In this document: piece by piece, positions 1 through 6,500 of the stretch
Position numbering within the stretch: position 1 is the stretch's first letter
Layout: each line of letters starts with the position of its first letter
Assembly: GCA_021372515.1 (NCBI GenBank)
Contig: JAJFUG010000034.1
Span: 1 to 6,779 of the forward strand
Direction of reading: 5' to 3'
Origin: a bacterium
GTDB lineage: Bacteria; Gemmatimonadota; Glassbacteria; GWA2-58-10
Length of the DNA stretch: 6,779 nucleotides
Translations under genes and position numbers: made by a program
Notes under the pieces: model-generated
The model's database searches: none
Told to the model about the DNA's origin: nothing
The model's input: the letters and a program-made list of their open reading frames with translations, nothing else

Positions 1-477
1 GTGTTCCTGGAGGAGCCGAAGCTGGTCGGCGGCGAACAGATGGAGGCCTGGGCCGCGCAGTTCGACTCGTGGGCCCTGTGCGACGGGGCTTGCATCCACC
101 TGTTCCGGCGCACGGCGCAGGCCTGGGACAAAGCCCTGGAATGGTGCGGGCGGGAAGATGAGTACGTGAAGCGGGCCGGATTCGCCCTGGCCGCCACGCT
201 GGCGGTGAACGACAAGGCCGCGCCGGATGAGCGGTTCCTGCCGCTGCTGGAGGCGGTGGAGCGCGAGGCCGGCGACAGCCGCAACCTGGTGAAAAAAGCG
301 GTCAACTGGGCCCTGCGCCAGATCGGCAAGCGCAACCTGGGCCTCAACAGCCAGGCGATTGCGGCGGCGCACCGGATTGCCTCCCAGGGCGGCGCCGCCG
401 CGCGCTGGGTGGCGCACGACGCCCTGCGGGAGCTGACCGGACGCGCGGTCCAGGAGCGCCTGGGCAGCCGTCGCTGA
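1..477 (+). CDS. AlkD-like DNA alkylation repair protein, 3' part (5' end outside the window)
   Basis: This looks like the C-terminal two thirds of a DNA alkylation repair protein of the AlkD/COG4912 HEAT-repeat family, cytoplasmic enzymes that remove alkylated bases. About 158 residues are visible, against roughly 230-240 for a full family member. The opening FLEEPKLV and following EQMEAW correspond to an internal family region, so the GTG at base 1 is probably an internal valine codon rather than the start. Recognisable elements are FDSWALCD (residues 21-28; the W-x3-D spacing resembles the catalytic Trp/Asp pair of AlkD), VKRAGFALAATLA (56-68) and the highly characteristic LVKKAVNWALRQIGKRN (96-112). 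The C-terminus is intact and ends in TGA. A 106-base gap follows. Family assignment is from remembered motifs; the exact substrate range is unknown. Confidence 0.85.
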   Translation: MFLEEPKLVGGEQMEAWAAQFDSWALCDGACIHLFRRTAQAWDKALEWCGREDEYVKRAGFALAATLAVNDKAAPDERFLPLLEAVEREAGDSRNLVKKAVNWALRQIGKRNLGLNSQAIAAAHRIASQGGAAARWVAHDALRELTGRAVQERLGSRR

Positions 478-497
478 AAATCTGGAACCCCGGGCGG

Positions 498-557
498 CTG
501 ACAGCCGGTCAGACTGACAGGCTGCCCCCAAGTCGCGCAGCCGGACCGATCTGACAG
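498..557 (+). repeat. Three CTGACAG heptamers upstream of the membrane-protein gene
   Basis: The heptamer CTGACAG occurs at 498-504, 514-520 and 551-557, inside the 106-base gap between the AlkD-like gene and the membrane-protein gene. The middle copy is also the right arm of a small near-palindrome, GTCAG-A-CTGAC (508-518). It could be a regulator binding site or chance. Spacing between copies is not helical-phase regular (16 and 37 bases). Confidence 0.25.
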
Positions 558-570
558 GCCAACCCGGAGC

Positions 571-576
571 AAGGAG
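571..576 (+). promoter_or_regulatory. Shine-Dalgarno site for the membrane-protein gene
   Basis: AAGGAG lies seven bases before the ATG at 584, a near-ideal match and spacing. It supports that ATG as the start over later in-frame ATG codons. Confidence 0.8.
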
Positions 577-583
577 CGTTCAG

Positions 584-1513
584 ATGGTGGAGACAGTTGT
601 TGCGGCTCTCAGGCGCGCGGCCCAGGTGGTGTTCAAGAACCTCTGGCTGCTCGTTTTCGAGGTGATCACCTCTCTTTCGGCCCCCGTGCTGATGGGCGGC
701 GGGATGCTGCTGCCGATGCTGTTCTGGTGGCTGACCCACGGCATGCCCTCGCCGGCTGTGCTGGCGCAGGACCCGCTGGGGTTCCTGGTCGAGAACTGGA
801 GCCTGGTGCTCTGGGCGTTCCTGGGCTGGAGTGTCGGGGCCTGCCTTTACCTGTTCATCTGGCTGTACTACACCGCCGGGCTGACCGGGGTGATCGCCGC
901 CTCGTGCGGGAAATCGGCTGAGGGCAAAGTCCAGCCGGTGGAGCTGGCCCGGTTCTGGAAGTCGGGGAAGATCGGGCTGGGAACAGGCAGCGGGGTCGCC
1001 TCCCTGGCCGCCCTGATCACCCTGCCGCCGCTGGCGCCGCTGGTCTATCTGGCCGTGCGACTGATCTGCCACCCGCCGTCGTTGGGAGAAGCCAGCTGGC
1101 GCGGAGTTCTGGCGCTGATCCTTAAAGTCGGTATCCCCATGGCAATGAGCGCCCTGGCTTTCGCGGTCCTGTCCTGGGCGGCGCTGGTCTGGTACCGCTA
1201 CGCCCTGTGTTTCGCCGTGCTGCACGGCCGTAAGGCCTCCGAGTCGCTGCGTGTGGCGCTGCGCTTTTTCCGGGTCCACCTGAAACCGGTGCTGGGTCTG
1301 GCCGTGGCCTCGCTCGTGATCAACCTATTGACCAGCCTGACTTTAGCCCAGTTCGGGTTTTTCACCCAGCGGCTCACTGCCCTGAACAATAACCTGATTA
1401 TGCTGGTGAGTCTTCTCACCCTGCCGGTGGGCTGGATTTTCGGGATATTCATGAACATCTGGCTGCACTCGGCGGTGGTGACACTGTTCCTGGAGCGGGA
1501 GAGCAAGGCTTGA
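584..1513 (+). CDS. Polytopic inner-membrane protein of unknown function
   Basis: This 309-residue protein is very hydrophobic, with about six predicted membrane segments near residues 19-50, 72-97, 135-162, 175-213, 234-257 and 268-302. Some of the longer stretches may be hairpins of two helices. There is no cleavable signal peptide; the N-terminus is a short amphipathic stretch (VVAALRRAAQVVFKNLW). The segment YRYALCFAVLHGRKASESLRVALRFFR, near residues 204-230, resembles the cytoplasmic loop of membrane families such as DUF4013/DUF975 and the GPDPase membrane domain, where a 'given-name' motif precedes an amphipathic helix. That resemblance is weak and I assign no function. The gene has a good Shine-Dalgarno site. 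Its TGA overlaps the TTG start of rimO by four bases, indicating an operon. No catalytic motif is visible. Confidence 0.85.
   Translation: MVETVVAALRRAAQVVFKNLWLLVFEVITSLSAPVLMGGGMLLPMLFWWLTHGMPSPAVLAQDPLGFLVENWSLVLWAFLGWSVGACLYLFIWLYYTAGLTGVIAASCGKSAEGKVQPVELARFWKSGKIGLGTGSGVASLAALITLPPLAPLVYLAVRLICHPPSLGEASWRGVLALILKVGIPMAMSALAFAVLSWAALVWYRYALCFAVLHGRKASESLRVALRFFRVHLKPVLGLAVASLVINLLTSLTLAQFGFFTQRLTALNNNLIMLVSLLTLPVGWIFGIFMNIWLHSAVVTLFLERESKA
1497..1512 (+). promoter_or_regulatory. RBS and TTG start of rimO inside the upstream gene
   Basis: GGGAG at 1497-1501 lies eight bases before TTG at 1510-1512. The TTG overlaps the upstream stop (TTGA at 1510-1513). No ATG precedes the conserved LGCAKNQVDSE motif in this frame closer than this start, so TTG is the most credible initiator. 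The layout favours translational coupling. Confidence 0.7.
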
Positions 1514-2853
1514 GCGAGCGCAAACCGCGCCTGGGGCTGATCAGCCTGGGCTGCGCCAAAAACCAGGTGGACAGCGAGTGCATGAGCGCGGACCTGGAGC
1601 GCGCCGGGTTCGAGCTGACCGAGGACCTGAGCGAGGCCGAGGCCGTGGTGGTCAACACCTGCGGCTTCATCCGCCCGGCCAAGGAGGAGTCGATCGAGAC
1701 GATCCTCCAGGCGGCGCGTCTGAAAGAGGAGGGCAGTCTGCGCGTGCTGGCGGTGGTGGGCTGCCTGGCCCAGCGCTACAGCAAGGAACTGCGCGCCGAG
1801 CTGCCGGAGGTGGACATATTCCTGGGGGTGGGTGAGTCCCAGGCCGGGCTTCCCGCGGCCCTGCGCCGCGCCCTGGGCCTTGCGGGCGGCATGCGCTGCG
1901 AAGCCACCGACTTTCCCCTGCGCCGGGTGGAGACAGTCACCCACGGCTGGGCCTACCTGAAAATATCGGAGGGCTGCGACAACGGCTGCGCCTACTGCGC
2001 GATCCCGCTGATACGCGGCCCCCGGGTGAGCCGCCCGCTGCGGGAACTGACCGAGGAGGCGCGCTGGCTGGAGGGTCTGGGGGTGCGGGAGCTGAACCTG
2101 ATCGCCCAGGACGTGACCGGCTGGGGCGCCGAGCGCGGCGAGCACCTGACCGACCTTCTGGCAGCCCTGCTGAAAGAGACCTCGATCCCCTGGCTGCGCC
2201 TTCTGTACGCCCATCCGGCGCATATCGACAGCCGCCTGCTGGAGTTCATGGCCGCCAATCCGCGCGTGCTGCCCTATCTCGACCTGCCGATCCAGCATGT
2301 CAGCGACCGGGTGCTGGCCGCGATGGGCCGCCCGCTGACCGGCGCCAGTATGCGTGAGCTGCTCGCGCAGACTCGAAGCATCCTGGGGCGGCCGGTGCTG
2401 CGCACCACCGTGCTGCTGGGGTTCCCGGGCGAGCGCAGGCGGGATTTCGAGGAACTGCTGGAGTTCGTGGCCGAGGCGCGGTTCGACCGCCTGGGCGGGT
2501 TCATCTACTCGGCCGAGGAGGGCACCCCGGCCGCCGCGCTTCGCGAGACAGTCAGCCGGGCGGAGAAGGAGCGCCGCCTGGAGGCCGTGCTCGACCTTCA
2601 GCGCTCGATCAGCGCCGAGCTGCAGCAGGAGCGGGTGGGACAGACTCTGGAGGTGCTGGTGGAGCAGCCCGCCCCGCCCGCCGAGCGACCCGCCCCGGAG
2701 TACAAGTGGCTGGGCCGCAGCCGGGCCCACGCGCCCGAGGTGGACGGCTGGGTCTACCTGAGCCGGGGCCGTCCGCACCCGGGGCAGATCGTGCAGGCCC
2801 GGGTGATCGACAGCGGTGACTACGACCTGTTCGCTGAGGTGCGGCCGCAGTGA
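1510..2853 (+). CDS. rimO: Ribosomal protein S12 methylthiotransferase RimO (radical SAM)
   Basis: RimO adds a methylthio group to the beta-carbon of a conserved aspartate of ribosomal protein S12 (Asp88 in E. coli), using two 4Fe-4S clusters in the cytoplasm. The 447-residue length is typical. The N-terminal UPF0004 domain carries LGCAKNQVDSE with Cys15, then Cys51 (NTCGFI) and Cys85 (VGCLAQR), the three ligands of the auxiliary cluster. The radical-SAM motif CxxxCxxC is Cys156, Cys160 and Cys163 in SEGCDNGCAYCAIPLIRG. LDLPIQHVSDRVLAAMGR (258-275) and GFPGE (304-308) follow, then YSAEEGTPA (333-341). A C-terminal TRAM domain spans about 376-445, with GRSRAHAPEVDG; the VDG form separates RimO from MiaB. 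All key cysteines are present. It starts at TTG, overlapping the membrane-protein stop, and is probably the last gene of that operon since a repeat cluster follows. Confidence 0.97.
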   Translation: MSERKPRLGLISLGCAKNQVDSECMSADLERAGFELTEDLSEAEAVVVNTCGFIRPAKEESIETILQAARLKEEGSLRVLAVVGCLAQRYSKELRAELPEVDIFLGVGESQAGLPAALRRALGLAGGMRCEATDFPLRRVETVTHGWAYLKISEGCDNGCAYCAIPLIRGPRVSRPLRELTEEARWLEGLGVRELNLIAQDVTGWGAERGEHLTDLLAALLKETSIPWLRLLYAHPAHIDSRLLEFMAANPRVLPYLDLPIQHVSDRVLAAMGRPLTGASMRELLAQTRSILGRPVLRTTVLLGFPGERRRDFEELLEFVAEARFDRLGGFIYSAEEGTPAAALRETVSRAEKERRLEAVLDLQRSISAELQQERVGQTLEVLVEQPAPPAERPAPEYKWLGRSRAHAPEVDGWVYLSRGRPHPGQIVQARVIDSGDYDLFAEVRPQ

Positions 2854-2876
2854 GCGGGGCGGGCGGGATTTTTATC

Positions 2877-2900
2877 GTAGGGGCACGGCATGCCGTGCCC
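2877..2900. repeat. GTAG-hairpin repeat unit, copy 1
   Basis: GTAG (2877-2880) is followed by the perfect 20-base palindrome GGGCACGGCATGCCGTGCCC (2881-2900), which can fold as an 8-bp stem with a CATG loop. The layout (GTAG, then a stem starting GGGC) matches each half of the element at 3251-3311, so they appear to be one repeat family. The same palindrome recurs at 3199-3218. Confidence 0.85.
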
Positions 2901-2912
2901 GAAAGCTTTTTT
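2881..2912 (+). terminator. Possible intrinsic terminator after rimO
   Basis: The 8-bp G+C-rich hairpin of the palindrome is followed by GAAAGC and then six T (2907-2912), starting 28 bases past the rimO stop codon. The six-base gap between stem and T-run is longer than in canonical terminators, so the hairpin may be a repeat that doubles as a terminator. Confidence 0.35.
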
Positions 2913-2962
2913 GTTCTCTTGTTTACGGCCAAGAGAACCAGAAGCCATGGGGGGCCGTAAAC
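2913..2962. repeat. Two interleaved perfect inverted repeats
   Basis: GTTCTCTT (2913-2920) pairs with AAGAGAAC (2931-2938), and GTTTACGGCC (2921-2930) pairs with GGCCGTAAAC (2953-2962). The second left arm is exactly the loop of the first hairpin, and the first right arm lies in the loop of the second. The two folds therefore cannot both form as simple hairpins. This is probably a dispersed repeat element; function unknown. Confidence 0.75.
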
Positions 2963-2981
2963 TCGCACCGGCCTTTGTGAT

Positions 2982-2993
2982 ATTGGCGCCAAT
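2982..2993. repeat. 12-base perfect palindrome
   Basis: ATTGGCGCCAAT is fully self-complementary. It lies within the repeat cluster and could be a binding site for a dimeric protein or just part of a repeat unit. Confidence 0.45.
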
Positions 2994-3131
2994 GGTGTGC
3001 GCAGAGCTTCTTCACGCTGCCGATGCAGCCGGGCGGCGCTGCCGCGCAATCGCCCGCCGGGTTTCGAGATTCCTAATGGCTTAGGTGTGCTCGGGGTGGT
3101 TACTTCGCTCCCCCGGCGAGGCTCAGACATA

Positions 3132-3157
3132 CGGCCCCCGGGCGGCCCGAGGGGCCG
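3132..3157. repeat. Very stable GC hairpin in the repeat cluster
   Basis: CGGCCCC (3132-3138) pairs with GGGGCCG (3151-3157). CGGG (3139-3142) pairs with CCCG (3146-3149) around a CGG loop, leaving A3150 as a single bulge. The result is an 11-bp stem. No T-run follows, so it is not a typical intrinsic terminator. Confidence 0.65.
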
Positions 3158-3197
3158 CTTCGGGAACGTACCTTTAGGAAAACACCCAAGGCTTGTT

Positions 3198-3219
3198 CGG
3201 GCACGGCATGCCGTGCCCG
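3198..3219. repeat. Second copy of the GGGCACGG palindrome
   Basis: The same 20-base palindrome as at 2881-2900 recurs at 3199-3218, here extended by one C:G pair on each side to 22 perfect bases. It lacks the leading GTAG. Both copies are followed by a purine-rich GAAAGC (2901-2906, 3219-3225 with one extra G), which suggests that more than the palindrome was copied. Confidence 0.85.
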
Positions 3220-3250
3220 GAAAGCAACAGCTTTTAGGATAATAGACTCT

Positions 3251-3311
3251 GTAGGGGCAGGCCCCTGTGCCTGCCCTGGGGATGTGGGCGGCCACAGGGG
3301 GCCGCCCCTAC
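3251..3311. repeat. GTAGGGGC double-hairpin repeat element
   Basis: This 61-base element begins GTAGGGGC (3251-3258) and ends with its complement GCCCCTAC (3304-3311). Inside are two hairpins: GGGCAGGC/GCCTGCCC (3255-3262 with 3269-3276, loop CCCTGT) and GGGCGGCC/GGCCGCCC (3286-3293 with 3300-3307, loop ACAGGG). The halves are inverted copies, identical at 22 of 26 aligned positions by hand, and the four differences form two compensatory pair changes. The loops are perfectly complementary. It resembles REP/BIME-like or MITE-like elements; no target duplication is visible. Confidence 0.8.
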
Positions 3312-3469
3312 GGCAGCCTGGAAAAGCCCTCACCGCAGGGCGAAATCAGGAGAAAAGCTGAAAATATTTAAACACCGGGCGTGCCTTTATCCTTGCCGAA
3401 ACGGACGGAATTGGACAAATTCATTCGGGGCGTGCATGGCCCCAGGCGGACTCCGCGGCGAACCCGCCC

Positions 3470-3483
3470 GGAAAGAGCTTTCC
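3470..3483. promoter_or_regulatory. Near-palindrome upstream of the giant gene
   Basis: GGAAAG (3470-3475) and CTTTCC (3478-3483) are perfect arms around a two-base centre, ending 23 bases before the ATG at 3507. The symmetry and position would suit an operator or a 5'-leader structure, but there is no direct evidence of function. Confidence 0.3.
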
Positions 3484-3506
3484 ACCCACAGCCTGACCGA
3501 GTGCTG

Positions 3507-6500
3507 ATGAGACGCACCGCAACTGTCAGACTTTTCCCCCCCGCCTTCCTGCTTACGGCAGTGTTGACTCTCTGTCTTCTGACTCCGATAACCAAAGCCG
3601 CAGCTCAAGTCCCGCTGGTGATCTCCAACGTGCAGGTGGAGCCGAACCCGTTCAGCCCGAACCACGACGGGGTGAACGACATCGCGCACTTCACTTTCAC
3701 CCTGAGCAAGCCCGCCTCGGTCTGGATCGAGGTGATCTACCCGGGGAGCCCTTACGCGGTCGGCGGCACCACGCTTTTCGCCGGGGCACTGCGCGATACG
3801 GTCACGCTCGACGGGACGCGGAAGGCCTGCGGCACGGACACCCTGCTGGACGCGGTGACCAGCAAGAAAAAAATCGACGGCACGGCCGGGGTGAACGGGC
3901 TTACCTGGAACGGACAGGCGAACAAAAAGCTGTTTGACGTCCCGACCATGATCCAGTTACCGGATTCGACCTACTACTACCGGATTACGGCGAAAGACGA
4001 GGACAACAACCTGGCGCAGGTGATCGGCAAGGTGATTATCGACAGCCAGCCGCCGGTAATCAGCGGTGTCTCCGCCAGCCCCAACCCGTTCAGCCCGAAC
4101 GGAGACGGGATCAACGACTACACCGGGATGTCTTTCTCAATAAGCGGCTTACCTAAAAATGTGCCATTGGGCAATCTTGTCATTCAGACATCAGTTGATG
4201 GTTCTGGAACCCGGATATATTCAATAAAAACCTCTGATACAAAGCCGGAGTTCTATAATAACGACACCCTTGCGATTCCATATTCTCCGATTGGTTTACA
4301 ATTTATTAAAAGAAGTATCAACACCGGGGATATCTCTTTTCAAATCCTTGGTGGCCGCGTTTTGGATTCTGGAGATACTATTCCTATTGTCGTTGGTCCT
4401 ATTAAAATATTGTCTTCAGATCCAATTAATAAAGTTTATCAGAATCAGACTAAATTATCTTTTATTGATAAAATAATTAACGTCCAAGGCCAACCGCCTG
4501 AATCTCAAGAGACAGTTCTTATTGACATTCGTACTTCAGCGGGGGCTGTGAAAGTTGAAGTAAAGGACAGCCAAAATCTTCCTGTGGCTGGCGCAGAAAA
4601 TCTATCTCTCGATCCTCCTTTTACCGGTGACGGTTCGTATACTGCATATTTCGGTGGAACGCAATTAAATGGACAGTACACTTATACAATAACTGCTACT
4701 GATGAATCCGGAAACGTGAAGCAGTTTATAGGCTCGGTGACCGCACAGAGCACCGACCTGGCCGTAACCGGGCTGACAGTCGACCCGGACACGCTCAGCC
4801 CGGCCAACGCGGACGGGGTGGCGGATGTGGCCGCGGTCTCATACAACCTGACCCGCGACGCCCAGGTGACAATCCAGGTGTTCCGCGACAGCACGGTGTT
4901 CAATTCCAACAACCTGGTGCGCACCCTGGCCAGCGCCAGCCCGCAGACCGCCGGGACGCACAACGCGATCTGGGACGGCAAGGACGGGACCGGAGCCTAT
5001 GTCTCGCCTGGGGCGGAGAAAAGCTATCGCCTGATCGTGACCACCCTGGACCCGGTTTCACACCAGACCAGCGAGGCCCGCGCCTCCATCTACGTGGACA
5101 ACCTGAAGCCCTCGGAGCTTGTGCTGAACAAGTTGCCCGCCGCGGTGAACGTTCCGGGCCTGACTGTCTCGGGCCGCACCGAGCCGGGAAGCAAGGTGGA
5201 GATATACCTGGACGGGGCGTTCGCGGACAGTGTGCGGGCCAATATCCTCACCGGGGTGTTCGACAGCACGAAAGTGACCCTGACCAAGCAGGGGATCAGC
5301 AAGATCACCGCCCGTGCGTTCGACGCCGTGGGCAACGGCCCCACGCTGAGCGACACGCTGAGCGTCCTGTTCGACAACCGCGCCCCGCTCGTGACCGACA
5401 CGCTGCTCTATGTCTCCGGTGCGGCGCAGCGTCTGGCCGGCTATGTGCTCCTTTCCTACGGCCCCGCCGACACGGTGGAGCTACGTCTGTGGGACGGCTC
5501 GGGACGGGTGAGCGGCCTGGACCTGGGACGCAGCGCGGTGCAGGTGACCTCGCCCGGCGGGCAGGACGTGGAGGGCAAGACAATAGTGCTCCCGCCCGAC
5601 CGTCTGCGCTTTGTCCCCAGTTCCACGAATACGGCAACGGGCAGCTACACCCTGAGCATCTCGGCCTACGACAGCCTGGGCAACTCGGCCACGTACACGG
5701 TGGCGTTCAGCGTGGGCCAGGCCAGCAGCGGGCCCTCGGTGAACATGTCCGGCCTGGTCAACGCCCAGGCCCCCGCGGGCTACATCAACGCCGCGCAGGC
5801 CCAGCCCTGGATTTTCTCGGTCACGCTGAACGACAACACCGGCACGGGGATCAACGCCAACGCCAGCCTGATGGAGCTGTACGCCATGCCGGGCGGCAAA
5901 CGACTGGATGGTTCGACCACGTTCACCACGCCCGCCACTTTCACGTTTGTCGCCGCCGCAGCGGTGGCCACGGATGGGAGCAAGGATGGGCGTTACGAGC
6001 TGCGCGTGGTAGCCGAGGACAACGACCCCGCGAGCGGCGGCCTGGACACGCGCCTGGGTTTCCTCTACGACAGCCGCCCACCCGACACCCTGGCTTTCAC
6101 CGCCTCGGCCACGCGGGTGACAGTCAGCCTGCACGACCCGGCGGGCGGCTCCGGGGTCTCGCTTCTGGGCACGCTGCGCTCCACGCTCCGGGTCAACGTG
6201 GCCGGAGCGGGCGGGTCGATCAACACGGCGGAGTACTCGAACGACGGGGACAGCACGCTGATCGCCGATTTTTCCACTCCGCTGGGCGCGGATGTGTATA
6301 CCGCGGAAGTGCTGATATACGACCGCGCGGGCAACACGCGCACGCGCAGCCTGTCTTTCGTGGTGAGCGGCCCCGAGCTGGTCCCGCGCATTGCGGGCGC
6401 CTCGGGTGTGCCGCTGAGCGGGGTGTCGAGCACCACCGGGCTCAACCAGCCGATCACCGCGCGTTTCCTGATCTCCGATCCGGGCGGCGTGGGGATCGAC

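Larger units (their letters stand above)
2854..3506. other. Gene-free, repeat-rich intergenic region
   Basis: These 653 bases between rimO and the giant surface-protein gene contain no ORF I would call a gene. They hold a series of perfect or near-perfect inverted repeats (listed separately), most between 2877 and 3311. The GTAGGGGC at 2877-2884 and its complement GCCCCTAC at 3304-3311 also bracket the whole cluster, but I see no target-site duplication outside them and no transposase. From 3312 to 3506 the sequence is less structured. It includes an AT-rich patch near 3351-3375 that could hold a promoter for the downstream gene, although I found no convincing -35/-10 pair. Short open frames here read through palindromes and are not credible proteins. 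Confidence 0.8.

Noticed and set aside
1-3. GTG at base 1 as the true start of the AlkD-like gene
   Set aside because: The family normally has about 75-90 more residues before this point, so the codon is most likely internal.
1198-2778. Long open frame on the - strand opposite rimO and the end of the membrane-protein gene
   Set aside because: It is antisense to a certain rimO gene, is rich in Gln, His, Arg and Ala as expected of a GC-rich shadow frame, and has no recognisable motif.
2890-3084. 64-codon + strand ORF in the intergenic region
   Set aside because: It starts inside a perfect palindrome and reads across the inverted repeats; the peptide is typical of translated dispersed repeats.
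2609-3295. Open frame on the - strand running from rimO into the repeat cluster
   Set aside because: It overlaps the rimO 3' end antisense and then reads through several palindromes; low-complexity composition with no domain.
2877-3311. CRISPR array
   Set aside because: The repeats are palindromes of differing length without regular spacers, and no cas gene is visible.
2877-3311. Insertion sequence
   Set aside because: There are terminal inverted bases but no transposase ORF and no visible target-site duplication (flanks TATC and GGCA differ).
3566-3578. Lipoprotein lipobox (LTLC, residues 20-23)
   Set aside because: The residue before Cys is Leu rather than Gly, Ala or Ser, and a good AAA signal-peptidase I site follows at 31-33.
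4270-4476. 68-codon + strand ORF in the AT-rich island
   Set aside because: Out of frame with the giant gene, whose frame is open across the whole island and continues on both sides; the Leu/Ile-rich peptide is a product of AT-rich codons.
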